Shown piece by piece: positions 1 through 5,294 of a stretch of DNA of 12,841 nucleotides. The stretch lies in the NCBI GenBank assembly GCA_009782405.1, contig WRJC01000076.1, positions 1 through 12,841 on the forward strand. Direction: 5' to 3'. The translations under genes were made by a program, and so were the position numbers. The stretch is from Oscillospiraceae bacterium. GTDB taxonomy: Bacteria; Bacillota_A; Clostridia; Oscillospirales; WRJC01. The notes beneath the pieces were generated by a model, which saw only the letters and a list, made by a program, of their open reading frames with translations, did no database searches and was not told the DNA's origin. Position 1 is the first letter of the stretch, and every line of letters starts with the position of its first letter.

Positions 1-67
1 TATGCCCCCTTTTTTCGCAACTGCGTTTTTTTGCCTTTTCTCCCCTTTCGCCACGCTTTTTCCGTAA

Positions 68-95
68 TTGTTAATGAATTGTTTCGAAATAATAT
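68..95 (+). promoter_or_regulatory. possible sigma-70-type promoter upstream of the acetyltransferase gene
   Basis: TTGTTA at 68-73 (4 of 6 to TTGACA) and TAATAT at 90-95 (4 of 6 to TATAAT) are separated by 16 bases. Transcription would begin near 102 and lead into the acetyltransferase. The rest of 1-163 holds only pyrimidine-rich sequence (about 1-60) and no recognisable gene. Both boxes are imperfect and the region is AT-rich, so this may be chance. Confidence 0.3.
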
Positions 96-100
96 TCCCG
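89..100 (+). repeat. 12-bp direct repeat, copy 1
   Basis: ATAATATTCCCG occurs here and again at 898-909, on either side of the acetyltransferase gene. The similarity extends a few bases leftward (TTCGAA here, TTCGG there, with one indel). This copy overlaps the putative -10 box and lies between short inverted arms TTTCG (82-86) and CGAAA (105-109). Confidence 0.45.
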
Positions 101-163
101 TGACCGAAAAGCCATGTTGCGGTTCGCATTATTGAAGAAGAACAAGACCGCGCGTACCGTTCT

Positions 164-850
164 TTGCTGGCGCAGGAGTTAAGATATTGTATCAAAAATC
201 AAGAAACTATCCAAAAACTTGCAGAACGTACATATAAACGGGTATTGTTGGGAAAAGATTTGGGGCTTGTCGCAAATAGCTGTGATTTTATATTATTGGA
301 AAAAAAGTGCGCCCAGTATGCGGAAAAAGAAAAAATATTATATCGTGTTTTGGAACGCGATGAAATCCGAATATTAAGCGAAATCGACCGCTATGAAATT
401 ATAGAAGAAGTATATCGCGTCAGAGACGGGAAATTGGTTCTCGAAAAAGAATACCGGGAAGAAATAGACATTTCAGACGAATCCGAAGTGATTGAAGATT
501 ATATTCAAGATTACGACGGCGGCGGGACGTTCATAGGCGCGTTTGACGGAGAGAAACCGGTTGGTTTGAGTGGTATATGTGGGAATCTAATCGGCGAAAA
601 TAAAGATATGATCCAACTGTCTTCTCTATGGGTCAGCAATAAATACAGGAAAAAAGGAATAGGCAGACAGCTTATCTTCATGTTAAAAGAAAAAGCAAAG
701 CAGTCAGGTGCAAAAAAATTATATGTTTCCGCAACGCCATCGAAAAACACCGTCGATTTTTACCGCAGCGTAGGGTTTTACCTGACAACCCCGGTAAAAG
801 AACTCTTTGAAGACGAACCGAAAGACATACATATGGATATGTTGATATAA
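164..850 (+). CDS. GNAT-family N-acetyltransferase with an N-terminal helical extension
   Basis: A predicted cytosolic acetyl-CoA-dependent acetyltransferase of 228 residues; the acceptor substrate is unknown. The GNAT fold covers about residues 66-228. The acetyl-CoA motif A is visible as LWVSNKYRKKGIGRQL (155-170), with R162 and G165/G167 forming the R-x-x-G-x-G turn, followed by KLYVSATPSKNTVDFYRSVGF typical of motif B. Residues 1-60 form a charged, probably helical extension not needed for the GNAT fold and not recognised. The TTG start at 164 is only the best available codon: no ribosome site precedes it, and the frame stays open upstream to a stop at 101-103 with no ATG or GTG. An ATG at 114 lies in another frame. 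The true start may therefore be a rare codon (ATT at 128 or 131), or the 5' end may be damaged. It converges with the response-regulator gene. The GNAT assignment is solid; the start is not. Confidence 0.85.
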   Translation: MLAQELRYCIKNQETIQKLAERTYKRVLLGKDLGLVANSCDFILLEKKCAQYAEKEKILYRVLERDEIRILSEIDRYEIIEEVYRVRDGKLVLEKEYREEIDISDESEVIEDYIQDYDGGGTFIGAFDGEKPVGLSGICGNLIGENKDMIQLSSLWVSNKYRKKGIGRQLIFMLKEKAKQSGAKKLYVSATPSKNTVDFYRSVGFYLTTPVKELFEDEPKDIHMDMLI

Positions 851-887
851 AAGTGCCGCATCTACTAATAGGCATTTTCTGAATATA

Positions 888-917
888 GACCGTTCGGATA
901 ATATTCCCGGAACGGTC
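888..917. terminator. hairpin between convergent genes, probable terminator
   Basis: GACCGTTC (888-895) and GAACGGTC (910-917) form a perfect 8-bp stem around a 14-base loop. On the plus strand it is followed, after an AT-rich gap, by a T-run at 934-940. It sits between the acetyltransferase stop (850) and the response-regulator stop (942), as expected of a terminator shared by convergent genes. The T-run is about 16 bases from the stem, so it is not textbook rho-independent. Confidence 0.5.
898..909 (+). repeat. 12-bp direct repeat, copy 2
   Basis: ATAATATTCCCG is identical to 89-100. Here it fills nearly the whole loop of the intergenic hairpin. The two copies bracket the acetyltransferase gene. 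Confidence 0.45.
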
Positions 918-941
918 AAATTAATTATAATTATTTTTTTA

Positions 942-1640
942 TCACTCGTCTGCAAGCCGGTAACCTACGCCGATTTCAGTCATAATATAACGGGGCTTAG
1001 CCGGGTTTTCTTCGATTTTCCTGCGCAAGCCCGCCATAAGCGCCCTTAGCGCCTGCGTGTCCGTCCCGTAGCCCACTCCCCAAATCTCGCGTATGATGTT
1101 TCCCGCAGTCAGCACTTTCCCCATGTTTCTAAACAGGAACGATAACAAGTTATATTCCATTGGGGTCAAATGCACTTCTGCGTTATTAAGATGCGCAATG
1201 TGTTTATCGAAATCCATTTGCAGCTCGCCAACGGAAAAAACGGTTTGCGCGCCCCGATTCCCCTGTTTGTATAAATGGCGCAGGGAAACGCGGATACGCG
1301 CCATCAATTCCGTCGCCGAAAAAGGTTTTGTAAGATAGTCGTCCGCGCCTATGTCAAGCGCGGCGGCTTTTTCTTTGTCCTGATCCCTCGCCGAAACGAC
1401 GATAATAGGTATCTCCGACCATTCGCGGACTTTTTTTATGGCTTCCATGCCGTCGAAATCCGGGAGCCCGAGATCGAGCAGCATGATGTCGATTTTTTCC
1501 GATACCAGTTTGCTCAATGCGGTTTGCGCGTTATTCGCCGTGATATGCGAAAACCCTTCGTTTTTCAGCGCATAGCAGATAAAGCTCTGTATTTGCGCGT
1601 CGTCTTCGACTACAAGAATAGTTTCGTCATATTTATTCAT
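942..1640 (-). CDS. kdpE: KdpE-type OmpR/PhoB-family response regulator
   Basis: A DNA-binding response regulator of 232 residues, predicted to be phosphorylated by the adjacent kinase. The receiver domain (about 5-118) has the acidic pocket E12/D13/D14, phospho-acceptor D56 in LLDLGLP, S83 and K105. The winged helix (about 134-230) has the LTPMEYNLLSFL transactivation-loop region, the RALMAGLRRKIE recognition helix and the GVGYRL hairpin. KdpE is the closest family I recognise, from LTPMEYNLL and the K-P-R-Y-I-x-T-E-x-G-V-G-Y-R ending. The ATG at 1640 is chosen over an upstream in-frame start because GGAGG lies 9 bases ahead of it and the receiver domain begins at once. It overlaps the kinase stop by 8 bases, implying translational coupling. 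Classical KdpE activates kdpFABC; no pump genes are nearby, so the target may be the channel operon itself or genes outside the window. Confidence 0.93.
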   Translation of the reverse strand: MNKYDETILVVEDDAQIQSFICYALKNEGFSHITANNAQTALSKLVSEKIDIMLLDLGLPDFDGMEAIKKVREWSEIPIIVVSARDQDKEKAAALDIGADDYLTKPFSATELMARIRVSLRHLYKQGNRGAQTVFSVGELQMDFDKHIAHLNNAEVHLTPMEYNLLSFLFRNMGKVLTAGNIIREIWGVGYGTDTQALRALMAGLRRKIEENPAKPRYIMTEIGVGYRLADE

Positions 1641-3168
1641 CAGTTTCTTCCTCCATTGGCAAAGTAAACGTAAATTCCGCGCCCGGTCCATCCGCGCGGT
1701 TGCGGGCTTCGATGCTCCCGCCGTGAGCTTTCACAATAGTTTCGCATATGGCAAGACCCAAACCTATGCCATGCTTCGCGTCCGCGTGTTTGGTGTAAGA
1801 GGTGTAAAAAACCTGAAAAATATTAGGCAGGTCTTTTTTTCGGATACCCGTACCCCTGTCTTTTACCGTGAATCTAACCATATCCGCATTTTCGCATATT
1901 TCCGCCGAAATACCGATTTCCTTTTCCGGTTTTGTATGCCTGACGGCGTTATCCAGCAGATTGATTATGACTTGTTCGATAAGTTTTGCATCCATCGGAA
2001 CAAGCATCAGTTCATCCGGCACATTTACCGAAATTTCATGTTCCGGCGCGCGGACCGCTATGCGGCTGACCGCCACGCCTATAATTTCCTCCACGGCTTC
2101 CCGTTGCTTATTTATGGACAGCTTGCCGTCCTGCAAACGGGTGAGGTTGAGAATATTTTCAACCAATGAATGGAGCCAGTCCGCGTCTTTTTGTATGAGC
2201 TGAGCAAGCTCATGGCGCGGGTCGTCTTTTCCCGTCATATCCATCAGCATTTCAGCCGTGCCCATCATGCCGGCAAGCGGGGTGCGGACATCGTGGGAAA
2301 TGGCCCGGAGCAGATTGGCGCGATAACGTTCTTTGACGATTTCCTCCCGTGATTTTATGCGCTGTTCGGCCAGACGGAACCTATCCATCGCAAGCGCGGT
2401 GCTTTCGATCATGGAACGCAGCAGCCGCATTTGCGTTTCGTTCATGTTAGTCGCTTTTTCCTTTGGAACACGGATGACTCCGAGTATGCTTTCCCTCCCG
2501 TAAATGGGCCAGTCGGCGAATTCCGCGCCGATGTCGGAGCCTGTGCGCAAGCCCTCGATGCGGTGTTTCATTTCATCGATGTCCAAGACTTCGCGCCGCA
2601 CCGGCTCTCCGCCCAAAATCTGTTGGATAAAGGCATTTTCGGGCATATTGTCCTCGTCGAAACAAAGGCATGCGGCATTGCATGAAAAACATTCGCTTAT
2701 GGCGTACACGGCGATGCCGGCAATATCGTGTATGTCTTTCGCATCGGTCAAATGATTGGTGAGATTGTATATCGCCTTGGTTTCCGCTTCTTTCTCCTCC
2801 GCGTCCTTCGCGCTGCGCCTGGCGTGAGAGGTAATGGTGCTCGTTATGAGGGCGGTGACAGTCATTGTGACAAAAGTGACGATATAGTTCGGGTCGTTGA
2901 CGGCAAATGTAAAAACGGGCTCGGCGAAAAAATAATTAAACAAAAAGGTCGCCAATAGCGAAGCGGTAAATCCAAAGATAAAACTCCGGGTGAGCCATGC
3001 AGTCATCAAAACGGCCAAAAGATAAATGACCACGATATTGGTGTCGGGGAAATCAATATAGCGAAATATATATCCCACGCCCGACGCAGTAAGAAAAATC
3101 GCCGCCATCAATAAAGCGCGCCGCAGAATATTTTTATGGGCGCCGTTGTTGTTTTTTCGTTCAATCAC
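1633..3168 (-). CDS. kdpD: KdpD-type sensor histidine kinase lacking the N-terminal KdpD/USP half
   Basis: A membrane histidine kinase of 511 residues from the chosen GTG at 3168. It has four predicted membrane helices between about 16 and 114 (the DUF4118 core of KdpD), a GAF-like linker (about 130-265), a HisKA helix with phospho-acceptor H292 in ISHDVRTPL, and a HATPase domain with N-box IINLLDNAVRH (401-411), G1 DRGTGI (437-442) and G2 GIGLGL (467-472). Full KdpD is close to 900 residues and starts with a Walker-containing KdpD domain plus a universal-stress-protein domain. Both are absent: the channel gene ends at 3198, leaving no room. The start is uncertain, because no ATG exists before the first helix and GTG has only a weak GGCGGAT ribosome site. 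It shares an operon with the channel upstream (29-base gap) and the regulator downstream (8-base overlap). The signal sensed is probably membrane- or K+-related, by inference. Confidence 0.88.
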   Translation of the reverse strand: MIERKNNNGAHKNILRRALLMAAIFLTASGVGYIFRYIDFPDTNIVVIYLLAVLMTAWLTRSFIFGFTASLLATFLFNYFFAEPVFTFAVNDPNYIVTFVTMTVTALITSTITSHARRSAKDAEEKEAETKAIYNLTNHLTDAKDIHDIAGIAVYAISECFSCNAACLCFDEDNMPENAFIQQILGGEPVRREVLDIDEMKHRIEGLRTGSDIGAEFADWPIYGRESILGVIRVPKEKATNMNETQMRLLRSMIESTALAMDRFRLAEQRIKSREEIVKERYRANLLRAISHDVRTPLAGMMGTAEMLMDMTGKDDPRHELAQLIQKDADWLHSLVENILNLTRLQDGKLSINKQREAVEEIIGVAVSRIAVRAPEHEISVNVPDELMLVPMDAKLIEQVIINLLDNAVRHTKPEKEIGISAEICENADMVRFTVKDRGTGIRKKDLPNIFQVFYTSYTKHADAKHGIGLGLAICETIVKAHGGSIEARNRADGPGAEFTFTLPMEEETDE

Positions 3169-3197
3169 GTTTATATCCGCCGCTTTTTTTTGGATTT

Positions 3198-4013
3198 TTA
3201 TAATTTTTCCCCGCAGCTGGGGCAGTAGTGCGACTTCTTTTTTTTGTTTCTGTTCTCCCTTTGCTCCGACATATATTCGGTGAAGCCGGCCGACAGGATG
3301 CCGGTGGGAATCGCCACCATCCCCACTCCCAAAAAAGTGATTATTATGCTGGCGGCCTTGCCCATCAACGTTATCGGATATATATCGCCGTAACCTATCG
3401 TCAGCATTGTGGATGTCGACCACCATATGCCGGAAAAAGCGTTTTTGAAAACCTCCGGCTGCGCCTCGTGCTCAAAACCGTACATCACCAGTGAAGACAT
3501 GAGCATGATGATAAAAATAATCAACATCGAAGATAAAAGCTGGCTTCTTTTTCGTTTCAACACTATGATAATCGTCGTCACGGCGTCGGAATAGGAATTT
3601 GCCTGAAATATCCTTAATATGCGCACCACCCGCAGCATTCTGAACGCTATGACGCCTTTTGGAAAAAATAAAGGCATGAAAAACGGTATTATCGAAAAAA
3701 GCTCTATCAACCCGTTGAACGAGACCAAATATCTGCAAGCCGAAAAAATCCTGTTTTTGTTGTATAACAGATCCGCCGTCCACAGACGCAATATCAGTTC
3801 GGCCGAAAAACAAATCACAGTCATTATTTCGATTATATGAAAAATATTTTCGTATTTGTTCAATTCGTCAAAAGTAAGGCACAGCGAAAGCGCAATATTG
3901 ATTAAAATCAGGGCTACGATTATGAAGTCGAACAGCCTGCTGAATTTATCCGCATCTTTTCCGATTTGAATTATTTCAAATATTCTTTTGCGGGTTATCT
4001 TTTTGTTTCTCAT
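3198..4013 (-). CDS. six-transmembrane voltage-gated-type potassium channel
   Basis: A tetrameric K+ channel subunit of 271 residues in the inner membrane. Predicted S1 is at 28-47, S2 at 57-78 (E62, F69 and E72, as in voltage-sensor charge-transfer centres), S3 at 99-117, and S4 at 120-136 with arginines at every third position (R125, R128, R131, R134). S5 is at about 158-180, the pore helix at 193-207, the selectivity filter TIGYGD at 205-210, and S6 at 219-245. The four spaced S4 arginines mark a canonical Kv-type sensor rather than a plain two-helix channel. The short basic tail ends in HYCPSCGEKL with a single CxxC (C264, C267), half of a zinc ribbon. The ATG at 4013 is preferred over an in-frame TTG at 4028 because GGAG lies just ahead of the ATG. 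First gene of an operon with a KdpD/KdpE-type pair, a coupling I do not recognise as standard. Confidence 0.93.
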   Translation of the reverse strand: MRNKKITRKRIFEIIQIGKDADKFSRLFDFIIVALILINIALSLCLTFDELNKYENIFHIIEIMTVICFSAELILRLWTADLLYNKNRIFSACRYLVSFNGLIELFSIIPFFMPLFFPKGVIAFRMLRVVRILRIFQANSYSDAVTTIIIVLKRKRSQLLSSMLIIFIIMLMSSLVMYGFEHEAQPEVFKNAFSGIWWSTSTMLTIGYGDIYPITLMGKAASIIITFLGVGMVAIPTGILSAGFTEYMSEQRENRNKKKKSHYCPSCGEKL

Positions 4014-4046
4014 ATTTTCTCCGTTCAACCGCGAATCGGCTATACG

Positions 4047-4052
4047 ATTATA
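4047..4052 (-). promoter_or_regulatory. possible -10 box for the channel-kinase-regulator operon
   Basis: The minus strand reads TATAAT exactly, about 34 bases upstream of the channel ATG in the gap after the AraC gene. The best -35 is poor (TAAAAA, 3 of 6, 16-base spacing). It could let the channel operon be expressed apart from the AraC gene; readthrough from AraC is equally possible. The hexamer GCGAAT also occurs twice in this gap (4031-4036 and 4060-4065). Confidence 0.35.
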
Positions 4053-4071
4053 TTTGTTTGCGAATTGCTTT

Positions 4072-4950
4072 TTATTCTTTATTCCAAGCGTTTTGCCTGT
4101 ATTCCGTTGGCGAAACGCCTATTTTTTTATTAAATTGCCGGATAAAATACGTGTCGTACCTGAACCCTGACGCTTGTGCGATTTCACTCAAATTTAAGTT
4201 TGTATGCGTTAATGCCTCGCATGAGATTTTTAATCGGTACATCAATAAATAATCCATGACTGTTCTCCCGGTTTGCGCTTTGAATTTGCGATTTAGAGAT
4301 GTGCGGTTCAAATGAACTAAATCGCAGAGCAGATCAAGGGTAATATCGTTCTGGTAATTTATGTATAGATATTCCAAAGCAATATCTATCGGTGATTTTT
4401 CCTGTTTTATTATGTTCTTGCGGTTCATATAAATATCGTCCAAAAGATATAATGTTTGCAGTAAATAACGCCGTATCCTGCAAGTCCACATACCATCGCT
4501 TTGAGCATAAACTTCCGTTCCCATTATCGCAAGCCATTCAGAGATACGCAGGTAAGTCTGGGGCGGCAAGTCGATTATCCCGTTATAATATTCGTCGCGT
4601 TTCAAAAATAATTCTATCATATTGCGGTCGTGCATATCTTCGATTTCTGTATAATTATTTTCGTCAAGCCGTTCAAATGTCAGGCTTGAATTGATAAAAT
4701 TCGGAATAAAACTAAACGATTTTGCGGAAATATTATTTAACTCAATAACTTTCAAACTATCATATTTGGACAAAAGCATTATGCACGGCGCGGTTATCAT
4801 GACCGTTTTGCCGTTTAAAATAAATCCCGCTTTTCCGTTCGTGATTAAAACGATAGTCATAGATTCGGGGACAGGCAGGTTTTCAAATTTTTCGTTTGTT
4901 TCAAATTCAAGATAAACCATTCTCGTTCTGTGGCGGTCGTTTTGCGGCAT
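4072..4950 (-). CDS. AraC-family transcriptional regulator
   Basis: A cytosolic DNA-binding regulator of 292 residues. Residues about 15-130 look like the cupin-type sensing domain of AraC proteins (VLITNGKAGFILNGKTV followed by beta-rich sequence). Residues 186-288 form the AraC/XylS DNA-binding domain: first helix-turn-helix about 203-223 (ITLDLLCDLVHLNRTSLNRKFK), second about 253-274 (LSEIAQASGFRYDTYFIRQF), ending in the family signature GVSPTEYR. The ATG at 4950 has AAGGAG seven bases upstream. It is divergent from the small-protein/ABC exporter unit, with -35 boxes of the two promoters abutting, so control of that unit and of itself is the natural inference. The channel operon follows 58 bases downstream on the same strand and may be co-transcribed. 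The inducer is unknown. Confidence 0.92.
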   Translation of the reverse strand: MPQNDRHRTRMVYLEFETNEKFENLPVPESMTIVLITNGKAGFILNGKTVMITAPCIMLLSKYDSLKVIELNNISAKSFSFIPNFINSSLTFERLDENNYTEIEDMHDRNMIELFLKRDEYYNGIIDLPPQTYLRISEWLAIMGTEVYAQSDGMWTCRIRRYLLQTLYLLDDIYMNRKNIIKQEKSPIDIALEYLYINYQNDITLDLLCDLVHLNRTSLNRKFKAQTGRTVMDYLLMYRLKISCEALTHTNLNLSEIAQASGFRYDTYFIRQFNKKIGVSPTEYRQNAWNKE

Positions 4951-4982
4951 ATTATCGCTCCTTTGTTTCTGGCGTTGCAGAT

Positions 4983-5010
4983 AGTATAGTAAAATGTTTT
5001 ATTTTGTTTA
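4983..5010 (-). promoter_or_regulatory. probable promoter of the AraC-family gene
   Basis: On the minus strand TAAACA (5005-5010; 4 of 6 to TTGACA) and TATACT (4983-4988; 5 of 6 to TATAAT) are 16 bases apart. Transcription would start near 4976, giving a leader of about 26 bases that includes the AAGGAG ribosome site. Confidence 0.5.
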
Positions 5011-5039
5011 TTGCGATAAATCTCTTGATTTTATATAAT
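5011..5039 (+). promoter_or_regulatory. probable promoter of the small-protein/ABC exporter operon
   Basis: TTGCGA (5011-5016; 4 of 6) and a perfect TATAAT (5034-5039) are spaced by exactly 17 bases. Its -35 directly abuts the -35 of the divergent AraC promoter, so a protein bound here could affect both. The leader runs from about 5046 to the TTG start at 5082. Confidence 0.6.
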
Positions 5040-5064
5040 TATTATATATTTTTTTATCTTGATT
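5023..5064 (+). promoter_or_regulatory. candidate operator: direct repeats flanking an AT-rich palindrome
   Basis: TCTTGATT occurs at 5023-5030 and 5057-5064. Between them TATATAAT (5032-5039) and ATTATATA (5041-5048) form a perfect inverted repeat around one central base, covering the -10 box. Direct half-sites are usual for AraC-type proteins, so this is a plausible binding region, but AT-rich sequence gives such patterns by chance. Confidence 0.35.
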
Positions 5065-5070
5065 GTCAAG
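5058..5070 (+). promoter_or_regulatory. small hairpin overlapping the ribosome site of the small membrane protein
   Basis: CTTGA and TCAAG form a 5-bp stem with loop TTG. The right arm ends in the AAGGAG ribosome site (5068-5073) that serves the TTG start at 5082. It could mildly limit translation; the stem is short and may not matter. Confidence 0.25.
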
Positions 5071-5081
5071 GAGTGAATACA

Positions 5082-5294
5082 TTGCCGAAAAAATTATCCA
5101 ATTTATCAAAATCAGAGAGAGTCGCGAAAAAATATATTTATATCGCAACGAAAAAGCCGATATTTTTTTATTTGTTTTTATTTTTCGGCGTGGCTTTATT
5201 TTGCTGGCTGACTTTGACGACAAGCATAGATACAACCGATGGAAAACGCACTTTGTTTGAAATCATTTTTATCAACGCGGGCAAGGGATTATGA
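5082..5294 (+). CDS. small single-helix membrane protein coupled to the ABC exporter genes, function unknown
   Basis: A 70-residue protein of no family I recognise. The N-terminus is basic (lysines or arginines at 3, 4, 10, 13, 16, 17, 24 and 25), followed by one strongly hydrophobic helix at about 27-48 and a 22-residue tail with a second apolar patch (LFEIIFIN, 59-66), ending in GKGL. By the positive-inside rule the N-terminus should be cytosolic and the tail outside. The TTG start is preferred because AAGGAG lies 8 bases upstream; an in-frame GTG at 5073 would overlap that site, and a longer open frame from 4896 lies across the opposite-strand AraC start. The stop overlaps the next gene's start (ATGA at 5291-5294), so it is translated together with the first ABC half-exporter. 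It could be an accessory subunit, an exported peptide precursor or a regulator. No signal-peptidase site or cysteine-rich core is evident. Confidence 0.7.
   Translation: MPKKLSNLSKSERVAKKYIYIATKKPIFFYLFLFFGVALFCWLTLTTSIDTTDGKRTLFEIIFINAGKGL

Noticed and set aside
16..33. CGCAACTGCG followed by a T-run near the left edge, as a terminator of an upstream gene.
   Set aside because: The inverted arms are only 4 bp with a 2-base gap, too small to form a stable hairpin, and no gene end is visible before it.
1275..1667. Open frames antisense to the response regulator and kinase (for example 1275-1667 and 1723-2169).
   Set aside because: They are shadows of well-supported genes on the minus strand, rich in R, F and C, with no ribosome sites or recognisable domains.
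3169..3426. The kinase reading frame stays open far into the channel gene, which could suggest a longer kinase N-terminus.
   Set aside because: This stretch encodes the channel pore and S6 in another frame, with a perfect TIGYGD filter. The alternative translation is low-complexity (H, D, G, Q rich) and unlike any KdpD domain. The kinase is placed after the channel stop.
4896..5081. A longer version of the small membrane protein starting at 4896.
   Set aside because: It would run antisense across the start of the AraC gene and through both promoters; the TTG at 5082 has a proper AAGGAG site.
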